Counted from the stretch's first letter, positions 17,357-25,852 are shown. The stretch is DNA of 64,000 nt from Kribbella sp. NBC_01245 (GCF_036226525.1 NZ_CP108487.1:868001-932000), one strand, 5' to 3'. A program made the numbers and translations. The notes: generated from the letters alone by a model not told the origin.

Positions 17357-17545
17357 GACCTCCCCGCTCTGTCATCGGTACCTGAGAGCTTCACCGCCGG
17401 TGGGCGGCTTGCACCGTGGGCGCAGGACCAGGGTCCTGTCTTTCCAGAGTTCGCCTCATCGGAGCGGTAATTGGGCCTGAGAGATTCTGGGGAGAGTTGC
17501 TCCTTCGGCGCCTCGCCATGGTGGACGAGAGCTCTCCCGCCCCGA
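17357..17545 (-). promoter_or_regulatory. Tandem glycine riboswitch upstream of glyA
   Basis: Read on the minus strand, this region shows two consecutive glycine aptamers. The first contains GGGAGAGCTC, GGCGCCGAAGGAGCAA, CTCTCC, AATCTCTCAGGC and GATGAGGCGAACTCTGG. The second contains GGACCCTGGTCC, GCGCCCACGGTGCAA, GAAGCTCTCAGGTACCGATGA-like core pieces (GAAGCTCTCAGG, then CCGATGACAGAG). These are the conserved core sequences of the class. Glycine binding would turn on glycine use; glyA is the adjacent target about 50 bases downstream. Confidence 0.93.
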
Positions 17546-17612
17546 TTCGAGCGGCGCGATATGCAGTTGGGCCGCTGACTCTAGGTCGAATCCCGCAACA
17601 TGGTCAACACGG

Positions 17613-18230
17613 TCATTGCTGCATCCTTGGATCGTGGGTGGGGTCGGCGTACATCGGAGGGCAACCATCACCGGTCGCCTGGGGGCGTAGCTCGTAGTGC
17701 CAGGGCTCGTTGCGGTAGATCTGGCACAGTCCGTACTTGGCGCCGTGGTCGGACAGCCACGCCTTGGCATCGGCGTGCCCGATGTCGACCGCGTGCCCGG
17801 ACACGTGCGGAGACTTGTCGGGGGTGGCTACCCATCGGGAAGCTTCCTCTGCCGAGCCGTACTTCGAGATCGCCTCGCGAAGAAGCTGATTCTGGTACGC
17901 CGGGGAGCGCCATCCGCTGTTGATGTAGAACTCGACGCCGTCGTCAACGGCATCGGTCGCCGCCTCGCGCAGGGCCTGGAGCAGCTCGGGGTCGAGGTTG
18001 GCCACGCCGGGATACTCGTCGTCGAACACTGTGACGCGGTCGGGGAGGGAGCCGCCATCCTCGGTGGTCGTACCGCCTTGGCCGCTTTGGTCGCCGACTT
18101 CGCCGAATGAGGGCGTCAAAGCCGACCGATAGACGAAGAGTCCGATGACCGCGGCGGTGACGACGACCAGGCCGACGGCGTAGGACCGGGGAGTCCTGCG
18201 GGAGGTTTTTCCTGTTGCCGTTTGACTCAT
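17613..18230 (-). CDS. vanY: VanY-type D-alanyl-D-alanine carboxypeptidase (M15B)
   Basis: This 205-residue protein is anchored by one N-terminal helix (VGLVVVTAAVIGLFV), with the catalytic domain outside. The M15 zinc motifs are SGWRSPAYQ, SPHVSGHAVDIG and EPWHYEL. VanY removes the terminal D-Ala from any remaining pentapeptide precursors, lowering vancomycin targets. I used the ATG at 18230; a TTG at 18242 is also in frame but lies inside the shared regulatory element. It is divergent from vanR. Confidence 0.85.
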   Translation of the reverse strand: MSQTATGKTSRRTPRSYAVGLVVVTAAVIGLFVYRSALTPSFGEVGDQSGQGGTTTEDGGSLPDRVTVFDDEYPGVANLDPELLQALREAATDAVDDGVEFYINSGWRSPAYQNQLLREAISKYGSAEEASRWVATPDKSPHVSGHAVDIGHADAKAWLSDHGAKYGLCQIYRNEPWHYELRPQATGDGCPPMYADPTHDPRMQQ

Positions 18231-18237
18231 GCTGTCA

Positions 18238-18310
18238 GTCAAGGCATCGCGAGGTTGCCAGCACGTATGGCGTTTTGAATACGCCGACGATATGCGCCAA
18301 CTCGTAGCAT
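18238..18310 (+). promoter_or_regulatory. Putative VanR operator and promoter of vanRS (copy A)
   Basis: A 57-base element at 18238-18294 runs GTCAAGGC, then TTGCCAGCACGTATG, GTTTTGAATACGCCG and ACGATATG. It recurs ungapped at three other sites in the window. Ten bases later is a -10-like TAGCAT (18305-18310), seven bases from the vanR ATG. There is no -35 match, as expected for an activator-dependent promoter. Transcription would begin at or near the ATG, so the message may be leaderless. Confidence 0.7.
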
Positions 18311-18317
18311 CGGGAGT

Positions 18318-19001
18318 ATGCGTGTGCTGGTTGTCGAGGATGAGCCCTACATGGCCGAGGCCATCCGCGATGGCCTACGCCTGGAGGCGATCGCGGCCGA
18401 CATCGCCGGCGACGGGGACACCGCGCTGGAACTGCTGAGCATCAACACGTACGACATCGCCGTCCTCGACCGCGATATCCCGGGCCCTTCCGGCGACGAG
18501 ATCGCCAAAAGCATCGTGGCCTCCGGCAACGGTATGCCGATCCTGATGCTCACCGCGGCCGATCGGCTCGACGACAAAGCCACCGGGTTCGAGCTCGGCG
18601 CTGACGACTACCTCACGAAGCCCTTCGACCTTCGAGAACTCGTGCTCAGGCTCAGGGCACTCGACCGCAGGCGCGGCCACAACAGACCGCCCGTGCGGGA
18701 GATCGCAGGCCTGCGGCTGGATCCGTTCCGCCGCGAGGTCTACCGCGATGGACGGTACGTCGCGCTCACCCGGAAACAGTTCGCCGTGCTCGAGGTTCTC
18801 GTCGCTGCCGAAGGCGGTGTCGTCAGCGCCGAAGAGCTACTGGAACGAGCGTGGGACGAGAACGCCGACCCCTTCACGAACGCCGTGCGGATCACCGTCT
18901 CGGCACTGCGCAAACGGCTCGGAGAACCCGGGATCATCGCCACCGTGGCCGGCGTCGGCTACCGCATCGACACAGGAGCTGAGGGAGCCGACCGTGGCTA
19001 G
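18318..19001 (+). CDS. vanR: VanR, OmpR-family response regulator
   Basis: This 227-residue protein has a receiver domain with acidic pocket VVEDEP, phospho-acceptor D51 (VLDRDIPG) and YLTKPF. An OmpR-type winged helix follows, with LTRKQFAVLEVL and VRITVSALRKRLG. When phosphorylated by VanS it should activate vanHAX, murF and its own operon through the 57-base elements. It overlaps vanS by 8 bases. No Shine-Dalgarno sequence is obvious, which agrees with a leaderless start. Confidence 0.93.
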   Translation: MRVLVVEDEPYMAEAIRDGLRLEAIAADIAGDGDTALELLSINTYDIAVLDRDIPGPSGDEIAKSIVASGNGMPILMLTAADRLDDKATGFELGADDYLTKPFDLRELVLRLRALDRRRGHNRPPVREIAGLRLDPFRREVYRDGRYVALTRKQFAVLEVLVAAEGGVVSAEELLERAWDENADPFTNAVRITVSALRKRLGEPGIIATVAGVGYRIDTGAEGADRG

Positions 19002-20106
19002 GGCGCCTGGTTGGAGCGTTCGCCTCAAGCTGACCCTCAGCTACGCGGCGTGCATCATGCTGACAGGCGTCTTGCTGCTCGCGGTCGTGTGGCTCTTCCT
19101 GCTGCGGTACATACCCTGGGTGATCGTCGACCCCCGCACCCGGCGGGACGGATCGCCGGGCCTCCCGGGGACGGGCGTTCCCGACCGCTCGGACCTTCTG
19201 ATCGCCTTTGGACCGAAGGCCGCCGCGATGCTGGTCTTCCTGCTGCTGTTCGGCCTCGTCGCAGGATGGATCCTCGCCGGCGCCATGCTCGCGCCGCTGG
19301 CTCGCATCACCCATGCCACTCGCATGGCCGCGAACGGATCTCTCGCGCACCGGATCCAGCTGGAAGGACGCACGGACGAGTTCCGCGAACTCGCCGACGC
19401 CTTCGACACCATGCTCGCGCAGCTCGAAGCCCACGTCGCCGAACAGCAGAGATTCGCGGCCAACGCCTCCCACGAACTGCGCACCCCGCTGGCGATCACG
19501 CAGACGCTGCTCGATGTCGCCCGCAATGATCCGGACCGCGACAATGGCGAACTCGTCGAACGCCTCCACTTCGTCAACACCCGGGCGATCGACCTCACCG
19601 AGGCAATGCTCCTGCTCAGCCGCGCCGACCAACGATCCTTCACCCGAGGACACGTCGACCTGTCCCTGATAGCGGAAGAGGCCACCGAAACGCTGCTCCC
19701 GCTCGCAGAAAAACGTGGTCTCACCATCGAGACCTCCGGCGACCCGACTCCCACCATCGGCTCACACGCGCTCCTGCAGCAACTGACGACGAACCTTGTG
19801 CACAACGCGATCGTCCACAACCTGCCTGACCAGGGGACCGTGTGGGTCACGACCAGCGTCCGCCCGGAAGCCGCGGTGCTCACCGTCGAGAACACCGGCG
19901 AGAAGCTCACCCCACAAGTGGTTTCCACGCTGGTCGAGCCGTTTCAGCGCGGCACTGGACGGATCCGCACCGACCACGCAGGTGTCGGCCTCGGTCTGGC
20001 CATCGTCAAGAGCATCACCCGAGCACATGACGGAACCCTCACCCTCACCCCGCGCCCCGGCGGCGGGCTCCGCGTCACGGTGCAACTACCGGCCGCTGGT
20101 AGCTGA
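18994..20106 (+). CDS. vanS: VanS, glycopeptide-responsive sensor histidine kinase
   Basis: This 370-residue kinase starts at a GTG after GAGGGAG. It has two membrane helices (about 15-39 and 77-101) enclosing a short 37-residue extracytoplasmic loop, as in actinobacterial VanS. It then has a HAMP domain, the H-box ANASHELRTPL (H160), the N-box NLVHNAIVHN and a G-box GVGLGLAIVKS. It senses glycopeptides or their effect and phosphorylates VanR. The short loop resembles the Streptomyces type rather than the enterococcal one. It converges on vanX. Confidence 0.92.
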   Translation: MARAPGWSVRLKLTLSYAACIMLTGVLLLAVVWLFLLRYIPWVIVDPRTRRDGSPGLPGTGVPDRSDLLIAFGPKAAAMLVFLLLFGLVAGWILAGAMLAPLARITHATRMAANGSLAHRIQLEGRTDEFRELADAFDTMLAQLEAHVAEQQRFAANASHELRTPLAITQTLLDVARNDPDRDNGELVERLHFVNTRAIDLTEAMLLLSRADQRSFTRGHVDLSLIAEEATETLLPLAEKRGLTIETSGDPTPTIGSHALLQQLTTNLVHNAIVHNLPDQGTVWVTTSVRPEAAVLTVENTGEKLTPQVVSTLVEPFQRGTGRIRTDHAGVGLGLAIVKSITRAHDGTLTLTPRPGGGLRVTVQLPAAGS

Positions 20107-20131
20107 CGATCAGCGGAGCCCTGCGGCTCGA

Positions 20132-20740
20132 CTAGGCGATGGGAAAATCGAAATAGGTATCCGGGTAGGGTTCTTCTTTCAGCGCGTAGTGCCACCACTC
20201 ACTGTCGTACCGCCTAAAGCCGCAGGCCTCCATGATCGAACAGAGGTACTGACGGTTTTGCGCTTCGGTCGGCGTGATCCCTGCTGCTCCGTGATGTGAG
20301 ATCGAATCCATCAGATCATGATCGCCGCCCATCGGGGCGAGTTCACCAGTGGTCAGGTGATAGAGCGTCAAGTCAACGGCGCTGCCCCGGCTGTGGCCCG
20401 ACTTGGCGGACACATATCCTTGGTGGATCATCTCGGCTCTCTCGATATTCGGATAGTGCCGTGGCTTCGTCCGCCCGTCCTCCGGCTGCCTCGACCAGCG
20501 CAGAAAGCAATCCACGGCGCGTTGCGGGCGATAGGCATCCCAGAGAAGCAAACCGAAGCCGGCGGATTCGGCCTTTTCGCTCGCCCTTTCCAGGGCCGCG
20601 CACAAGGCCTTCGTACCGACGATTCGATTTGCCAGATATCCGTCCACCGGTTTGCCGGTGAAGTTGTCCCAGGTGGCGTACTTGGCGTCCCAGCGCACTT
20701 CGGCCGCAAGCTCGTCTACGAAGACGAAATCACCCTTCAT
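20132..20740 (-). CDS. vanX: VanX D-Ala-D-Ala dipeptidase
   Basis: This 202-residue cytoplasmic zinc dipeptidase hydrolyses D-Ala-D-Ala so that only D-Ala-D-Lac enters cell-wall precursors. The zinc ligands fall at the same numbers as in the enterococcal enzyme: H116 and D123 in SGHSRGSAVDLT, H184 in EWWHY, with catalytic E181. WDAYRPQRAVDCF is also conserved. The start overlaps the vanA stop by ATGA. The whole active site is intact. Confidence 0.95.
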   Translation of the reverse strand: MKGDFVFVDELAAEVRWDAKYATWDNFTGKPVDGYLANRIVGTKALCAALERASEKAESAGFGLLLWDAYRPQRAVDCFLRWSRQPEDGRTKPRHYPNIERAEMIHQGYVSAKSGHSRGSAVDLTLYHLTTGELAPMGGDHDLMDSISHHGAAGITPTEAQNRQYLCSIMEACGFRRYDSEWWHYALKEEPYPDTYFDFPIA

Positions 20741-21762
20741 CGTCTACTCCTCGTCAACGCGAGCGACACCAAACGGTCGATCACCTCGGAGAGCGGCAAA
20801 CCTGCGGCTGCCATCATTCGCGGGTAGCGGCTGTAGGAAGTCATGCCAGGCAAGGTGTTGACCTCGTTGAGGGCAACCGTTCCATCTTCCTTGAGGAACA
20901 TGTCCACCCGGGCCAGTCCGCTGCATCCCAGGGCACGGTAGATGGCTTTTGCGGTTTCCTGAACAAGCAAGCGTGTCTCCGCGGGGATGTCCGCGGGGAC
21001 GATCGGCGTCGAGTTTTCGGAACCGACTTCCGGCTCCTCCTCCTGGTGGATTCTGAAGAAGCCGTGAGTCAACGCGATTCGATCTACCTCGCCGGCAACC
21101 AGATCGCCATCGTTGCCCAATATGGCGCAGCCGACCTCGCTGCCGACCACAGCCTCTTCGATCAGCACCTTGGAGTCGTACTGTCTCGCGGTGTCCAACG
21201 CGGCCGGCAGTTCTTCTTTTCGGGACACTTTGCTGACACCGAAAGATGAACCCGAGCGGGCCGGCTTCACAAAGACGGGATAAGTGAGCCGGTCAGGATC
21301 GATATCCTCCTTCGCCGTGACGGTCCAGAAGTTCGGCGTTGCGATTCCCGCACTAGCGGCGACGACGTAAGCAAGGGATTTGTCCATGCACAGAGCGGAA
21401 CTTTGAACATCGCAGCCCACGTAGGGGATGCCGGAGAGCTCCAGCAGGCCTTGTATCGCACCATCCTCGCCAAGCTTGCCGTGCAGGACGGGCAACACCA
21501 GGTCCAGACTGATCGTCTCGTATAGCCCCTGCTGCAGGACAAGCAACCCCTGCGCGCTCCTGTCCGGTGAGAGCACGGCTGGACGGCCGTCTTCCCAGTT
21601 TTCGCCTGGGCCGTCACACAGCTTCCAGGCGCCACTCTTCGTGATCCCGATATAGAACGGTTCGTACTTTTCGGTATCGAGGTGTTTTGCGACCTCTTGC
21701 GCAGATTTGACCGAGACGGGATGTTCTTCGGAACAGCCCCCGAACAAGATTCCGATCTTCAT
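20737..21762 (-). CDS. vanA: VanA-type D-alanine--D-lactate ligase
   Basis: This 341-residue ATP-grasp ligase joins D-Ala to D-lactate. It closely follows VanA: ILFGGCSEEHPVSVKSA, LHGKLGEDGAIQGLLEL, FVKPARSGSSFGV and LNEVNTLPGMTSYSRYPRM (in two parts). The residue that sets lactate preference, a His in the omega loop (H239 in FFRIHQE, equivalent to His244 of VanA), is present, so this is not an ordinary Ddl. The ATG at 21762 overlaps the vanH stop; two upstream in-frame starts would lie inside vanH. Confidence 0.95.
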   Translation of the reverse strand: MKIGILFGGCSEEHPVSVKSAQEVAKHLDTEKYEPFYIGITKSGAWKLCDGPGENWEDGRPAVLSPDRSAQGLLVLQQGLYETISLDLVLPVLHGKLGEDGAIQGLLELSGIPYVGCDVQSSALCMDKSLAYVVAASAGIATPNFWTVTAKEDIDPDRLTYPVFVKPARSGSSFGVSKVSRKEELPAALDTARQYDSKVLIEEAVVGSEVGCAILGNDGDLVAGEVDRIALTHGFFRIHQEEEPEVGSENSTPIVPADIPAETRLLVQETAKAIYRALGCSGLARVDMFLKEDGTVALNEVNTLPGMTSYSRYPRMMAAAGLPLSEVIDRLVSLALTRSRR

Positions 21763-22802
21763 ATCCATTGCTGCTTTCTGCTCTCGAATTTCAGACAATT
21801 GGCGATAGAGTTTTCGACAGTGTCGCGCAGGGCGTGGTCTGTGTAGTAGGCGGTGTGTGGAGTAATAAGCACATTCGGGAGTTTTTGCAACCGCAGCAAC
21901 GATTGGCTTTCGATGGGTTTGTTTCTGCAGTCCGCGTAGAAGACTCCTTCCTCTCCTTCGAGGACGTCCAGCGCCGCACCGCCCAATCGGCCGCTCTCCA
22001 GGGCTGAGAGAAGGGCCTCGGTGTCGAGAAGTGAACCGCGGCCGGTGTTGACCAGGAAGGCGCCGCGCTTCAGTCGCTCGATACGCGCACGATTCAGGAG
22101 ATGGTGGGTGTCGGCGGTTAGCGGCGTGTGAAGCGTCACGATGTCGCTCTGCGCTAGCAACTCATCGAGAGGAACGTATTCAGCGGAGGTGCTGGGGTGG
22201 TTGTCGTAGGCAAGTATTCGGCAGCCAAAGCCCTGCAGCCTGGCCATGACCGCTGCGCCGATACGACCTGTTCCAGCGATTCCCACGGTCAGATCGCGCA
22301 ATTCTTTCCCGCGGACATCACTCAATCTGTAGTCATGCACCTCGGCACGCCTGATAGTGGATTTCACGTGCCGCACCGCCATCAGCATCAGCATCAAGGT
22401 GTAGTCGGCCACGCTGTCGGGTGAATAGGCGACGTTCCCGACGGAAATGCCGACACGCTCCGCGTACGTCACGTCGAGATGGTTGTATCCGATGCTTCTG
22501 GTCGAGATGTACGCGACACCGGCTTGGCTGAGCGCAAGAAGAGTGGGGTTGGTGATCTGGCTTTTGTGGCCAACGCTGATGCATCGATTGCCAATTGACA
22601 GCTCGATAGTGGCCTCGGAGACCGCCGCCGTTGTGATGGTCGGCATGACGCCAAAGCGAGGCGCCAGCTCCCGGAACAGATCCGCCTCGTCCGGCCCGCA
22701 ACCGTAGATCGTCATTCCCATTCTGGGAACCGCCGAGGAGGCCCACGACGCCAGCGGCCGCGCGCGGCTGTCGGCTATTCGTGCTGATTCGCTGTAGGTC
22801 AT
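21759..22802 (-). CDS. vanH: VanH D-lactate dehydrogenase
   Basis: This 347-residue NAD-dependent 2-hydroxyacid dehydrogenase reduces pyruvate to the D-lactate used by VanA. It has ISTRSIGYNHLD, NVAYSPDSVADYT, the Rossmann motif GIAGTGRIG, the Arg in VNTGRGSLLD, and the Glu/His pair in LEGEEG and TPHTAYYT. The N-terminal extension (SESARIADSRARPL) is the kind found in Streptomyces VanH. I chose the ATG at 22802 over the TTG at 22814. It is the first gene of the vanHAX operon. Confidence 0.94.
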   Translation of the reverse strand: MTYSESARIADSRARPLASWASSAVPRMGMTIYGCGPDEADLFRELAPRFGVMPTITTAAVSEATIELSIGNRCISVGHKSQITNPTLLALSQAGVAYISTRSIGYNHLDVTYAERVGISVGNVAYSPDSVADYTLMLMLMAVRHVKSTIRRAEVHDYRLSDVRGKELRDLTVGIAGTGRIGAAVMARLQGFGCRILAYDNHPSTSAEYVPLDELLAQSDIVTLHTPLTADTHHLLNRARIERLKRGAFLVNTGRGSLLDTEALLSALESGRLGGAALDVLEGEEGVFYADCRNKPIESQSLLRLQKLPNVLITPHTAYYTDHALRDTVENSIANCLKFESRKQQWI

Positions 22803-22809
22803 GCGCCGA

Positions 22810-22883
22810 GTCAAAGCGGCGTGGTGTTGCCAGCGTGTATGCGGTTTTCAATACGCCGACGAAATATTACCCCGCGGTAGCAT
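22810..22883 (+). promoter_or_regulatory. Putative VanR operator and promoter for the murF side (copy B)
   Basis: The 57-base element is repeated at 22810-22866, starting GTCAAAGC and containing TTGCCAGCGTGTATG and GTTTTCAATACGCCG. Eleven bases later is TAGCAT (22878-22883), the same -10-like word as at vanR. Transcription would run right, through the 39-codon ORF and murF. It sits head-to-head with copy C. Confidence 0.65.
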
Positions 22884-22937
22884 ATCGTCGGCATATCGAA
22901 AACCGCATACCTGCTGGCAACACCACATTTCCTTCAC
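22863..22937 (-). promoter_or_regulatory. Putative VanR operator and promoter of vanHAX (copy C)
   Basis: On the minus strand the element runs from 22937 to 22881 and contains TTGCCAGCAGGTATG and GTTTTCGATATGCCG. Eleven bases later is TAATAT (22868-22863), a good -10 box. The vanH ATG lies about 60 bases further, beyond copy B. Together B and C form a long inverted repeat around the central CCGCGG. Confidence 0.7.
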
Positions 22938-22944
22938 TGGAGGC

Positions 22945-23064
22945 GTGACCAATACCTTCTGCCTCCTCGCGCTCGCCGCCGTCTTCGTGATCCGCGCTCT
23001 GCGCATCGGAGCCCAGCGGCGGCGAGAGCGCGCAAATACCGGCACCCAGGGCGGTTGGGCATGA
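22945..23064 (+). CDS. 39-residue membrane microprotein upstream of murF
   Basis: This small ORF starts at a GTG with GGAGG just upstream (22939-22943). It encodes one hydrophobic helix ([14 protein letters not shown]) followed by an Arg-rich tail and NTGTQGGWA. Its TGA overlaps the murF ATG as ATGA, so it would be translationally coupled. I do not recognise it. It could be a real microprotein of the glycopeptide response, or a translated leader that sets murF expression. Confidence 0.5.
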   Translation: MTNTFCLLALAAVFVIRALRIGAQRRRERANTGTQGGWA

Positions 23065-24404
23065 TTCCGCTCAGGCTCGACGAGATCGCGGCGGTTGTCG
23101 GCGGGACGGTCGAGGGCGACGACGCCGTGACGGTGACCGCGCCAGCCGTGCTCGATGGCCGGCAGACCGAGCCCGGCGGTCTCTTCGTTGCCTTCGCCGG
23201 TGAGCACGTCGACGGCCACGACTACGCCGACCAGGCCGGCCGGGCCGGCGCGGCGGCCGTGCTCGGCTCCCGGCCCACGCCGCTTCCCACCGTCGTCGTC
23301 GAGGACGCCCAAGCCGCGCTGCAGGCGCTCGCCGCTCACGTTGTGGCCCGGCTGCGCGACGGGCTGACCGTCGTTGGGGTGACCGGCTCGCAAGGCAAGA
23401 CCAGTACGAAGGACCTGCTGGCGGCCGTGCTTTCGAGCGTCGCGCCCACGATCGCCACGATCGGCTCGCTCAACAACGAGCTCGGCGTGCCGCTCACCAT
23501 GCTGCGCGCCAACGCGGCCACCCGGCTCCTCGTCCTCGAGATGGGAGCCCGCCGCATCGGCCACATCGCCCAACTCACCGGCCTGGTCCCGCCCGACATC
23601 GCCGTCGTCCTCAGCGTCGGGCAGGCCCACCTCGGCGAGTTCGGTTCGCGCGGGGCGACCGCCAAGGCCAAGGGTGAGCTGGTACAGGGGCTGGCGCCTG
23701 GCGGCACCGCCGTACTCAACGCCGACGATCCCCGGGTGGTCGCCATGCGCGCGCTCACCGACGGCCCGGTGCTCACCTTCGGCCGGGCGGAGCACGCCGA
23801 CGTACGAGTGCTCGACTTGGCGCTGGACCGGCTCGGACGGCCGTCCTTCACGTTGCGGACCGCCGACGCCTCGGTCCCGGTCGCGCTGCCGCTCGTGGGC
23901 GCCCACCAGGCGCTCAACGCCTCGGCTGCCGCGGCGGTGGGGCTGGCGGCCGGCGTACCCCTCGACGTGGCCGCGGCGGCGCTTGCCACCGCCTCGCTGT
24001 CGAAGTGGCGCCTGGAGTTACGCGACCTCGCGGTCGGCGCGACACTGCTCAACGACTCCTACAACGCCCATCCCGAAACGACCCGCGCCGGCCTGGACGC
24101 CCTGGCGGCGGTCGAGGGCGGGCGCCGCATCGCCGTCCTCGGCGAGATGCTCGAGCTCGGTGACGACAGCGAGGCCGAGCACCGCGCCGTCGGTGAGTAC
24201 GCCGCCTCCCGGGCTGACGTGGTGGTCTCGGTCGGCGAGGGCGCCCGGCCCATCGCCGACGGCGCGGGGGAGCGGGCAGTGGCGCTGGCCGACAACGCCG
24301 CGGCCGTCGACTGGCTGCGTGGCCATCTCGCCGTCGGCGACGTGGTGCTCGTCAAGGCCTCCCGCGAGGCGCGCCTCGACGAGGTCGCCGCCGCACTCGC
24401 CTAG
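23061..24404 (+). CDS. murF: Second MurF, UDP-MurNAc-tripeptide--dipeptide ligase of the van locus
   Basis: This 447-residue Mur ligase has the N-domain ([13 protein letters not shown]), the P-loop [12 protein letters not shown], the central [13 protein letters not shown] and [11 protein letters not shown], and the C-domain [18 protein letters not shown]. It adds the terminal dipeptide to UDP-MurNAc-tripeptide. It sits under a VanR-type element, so it is probably a dedicated ligase that accepts D-Ala-D-Lac when vanHAX is on; that substrate preference is inference. I used the ATG at 23061, coupled to the small ORF. Confidence 0.9.
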   Translation: MIPLRLDEIAAVVGGTVEGDDAVTVTAPAVLDGRQTEPGGLFVAFAGEHVDGHDYADQAGRAGAAAVLGSRPTPLPTVVVEDAQAALQALAAHVVARLRDGLTVVGVTGSQGKTSTKDLLAAVLSSVAPTIATIGSLNNELGVPLTMLRANAATRLLVLEMGARRIGHIAQLTGLVPPDIAVVLSVGQAHLGEFGSRGATAKAKGELVQGLAPGGTAVLNADDPRVVAMRALTDGPVLTFGRAEHADVRVLDLALDRLGRPSFTLRTADASVPVALPLVGAHQALNASAAAAVGLAAGVPLDVAAAALATASLSKWRLELRDLAVGATLLNDSYNAHPETTRAGLDALAAVEGGRRIAVLGEMLELGDDSEAEHRAVGEYAASRADVVVSVGEGARPIADGAGERAVALADNAAAVDWLRGHLAVGDVVLVKASREARLDEVAAALA

Positions 24405-24410
24405 TTTGGT

Positions 24411-24438
24411 GGGCCCGCCGAGCCGGGCGGTGGGGCCT
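24411..24438 (+). terminator. Possible weak terminator after murF
   Basis: A GC-rich imperfect hairpin lies a few bases after the murF stop: GGCCC with GGGCC outside and CCGCC with GGCGG inside. There is no T-run. Confidence 0.3.
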
Positions 24439-24523
24439 GCAGCTAGGGATTGCCGCGTCCTGCCGTAACTTCCTGCGCCCTGCCAGGCATCTATGCAGGC
24501 AGAGGAGCAGCGAAGGGGAGCGG

Positions 24524-25045
24524 ATGAAGGCAAGTGAGCAGGCCGATCTCAGGGACTACGTGATCGCCCGGAAAGCGGCGCTGCTGCGTACGGCGTATCT
24601 GCTGTCCGGCGACTGGCACAAGGCCGAGGACCTCGTCTCGATGACCGTCCTGAAGTTGTACGGTTCCTGGCGCAAAGTCCGCGCAGCCGCCTACCCGGAT
24701 GCCTATGTACGGCGAATCCTCGTGCGGGTCTTCCTGCAGGAGAAACGCCATCCCTCTCGGCGCGAACACCCGACCGACCTGCTGCCGGAGACAGCGTCCG
24801 CGCCGGCAACGACCGACCTGGACCACCGGGAGGATCTCCGCCGCCTCCTTGACCGAATGCCGCCACGGCAGCGCGCAGTACTCGTCCTCAGGTACTACGA
24901 CGACCTGTCGATCGAACAGACCGCCGAAGTCCTCGGATGTTCGGCAGGCGCCGTGAAGTCCCTGACAGTCCGGGCCATCGACTCCATCCGGGGCCTGTTG
25001 CCGGCAGGCGTGACCACTCGCACCGATTACGAGGAGGCGTTATGA
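24524..25045 (+). CDS. SigE-family ECF RNA polymerase sigma factor
   Basis: This 173-residue protein has sigma region 2 (LLRTAYLLSGDWHKAEDLVSMTVLKLY in parts) and region 4 (MPPRQRAVLVLRYYDDLSIEQ, then LGCSAGAVKSL). This marks the actinobacterial SigE/SigM-like ECF subgroup. It directs RNA polymerase to a small envelope-stress or specialised regulon. GGAGCGG precedes the ATG. It overlaps the next gene by ATGA; that gene is a membrane protein in the usual position of the anti-sigma factor. No target promoters were identified. Confidence 0.88.
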   Translation: MKASEQADLRDYVIARKAALLRTAYLLSGDWHKAEDLVSMTVLKLYGSWRKVRAAAYPDAYVRRILVRVFLQEKRHPSRREHPTDLLPETASAPATTDLDHREDLRRLLDRMPPRQRAVLVLRYYDDLSIEQTAEVLGCSAGAVKSLTVRAIDSIRGLLPAGVTTRTDYEEAL

Positions 25046-25821
25046 CCGACCGCGAAGTCCGCGCTCTGCTGGCCGACCTGGTCGACCAGGATCCACCGGT
25101 CGACGTCGACGTCGATCTGCAGCTCACACGCGGTCGCCGCCGAGCCCGACGTCGTACGGCAGTGGTCGTGGTCGCCCTGGCATTGCCGATCGCGGCCGCC
25201 ACCGGCACCTACGCCGTCACACAGCAGCAGTCCGAACCCGTCGTTCTGGGCAGCCCTCCGTTGGACCTCCCCGGCGAGCCTGTCGCCAAAGCGCCGAAGT
25301 TCCCGTGGGGGCTCCCGGACGGATGGGACCTCCCGTCGGAGAGCGAATCGCCGCAGTCCAAGCGATTGGCCAGCGAGCTGAAGCAGCTGACCCCCGAGCT
25401 GAAGAAGTACCCGCAGGCCCAGGTGCGCCAGTTCGGCTGGTACGGCAGCAACAGGGGTCTCACCCCGCACCACAGTGCCGTCGCCGGCCACCGCCTGCGC
25501 GACGGGGCCGAGCTGGTCGTCGTACACGTCGAGATGGTCGACCGGAAGGCCGGTTTCGGCACCCCGTGGGTTTGCGAGTCCGAGTACGAGAAGGACGACC
25601 CCTGTGATGCGATCAGGAAGTTGCCGGACGGTTCCTACGCCTTCGTCAAGAGCAGCACCGACAAGTCGGCGGTCGTTCACGGTGTGCGGCTGGTCCGCCC
25701 TAACGGTACGCAGATCATGATCAGCAGCACCGTGCGGTTCCCCTACAAGAACTTCACCAAGCCGGTGCTGTCCCCGAAACGCCTGATCGAGATCGCGAGC
25801 AAAATCACCGTCAAACCCTGA
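25042..25821 (+). CDS. Single-pass membrane protein, probable anti-sigma partner
   Basis: This 259-residue protein has a cytoplasmic N-terminus (TDREVRALLADLVDQ), an Arg-rich stop-transfer region, one membrane helix (AVVVVALALPIAAAT) and an external domain of about 195 residues. The external domain carries two Cys (WVCESEYEKDDPC). The layout and four-base coupling to the sigma gene match membrane partners of SigE-family sigma factors. No zinc anti-sigma HxxxCxxC motif is present, so its inhibitory role is inferred from context only. Confidence 0.65.
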   Translation: MTDREVRALLADLVDQDPPVDVDVDLQLTRGRRRARRRTAVVVVALALPIAAATGTYAVTQQQSEPVVLGSPPLDLPGEPVAKAPKFPWGLPDGWDLPSESESPQSKRLASELKQLTPELKKYPQAQVRQFGWYGSNRGLTPHHSAVAGHRLRDGAELVVVHVEMVDRKAGFGTPWVCESEYEKDDPCDAIRKLPDGSYAFVKSSTDKSAVVHGVRLVRPNGTQIMISSTVRFPYKNFTKPVLSPKRLIEIASKITVKP

Positions 25822-25852
25822 CGATCCGGCTGGGCCGTGCGCCTCCCGTGGG

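Noticed and set aside
20737..21762. Ordinary D-Ala--D-Ala ligase (Ddl)
   Set aside because: The omega-loop His and the vanH/vanX neighbours mark it as the D-lactate type.
17613..24404. Glycopeptide biosynthesis cluster
   Set aside because: Only resistance and regulation genes are present; no peptide synthetase, oxidative cross-linking or sugar-transfer genes are in the window.
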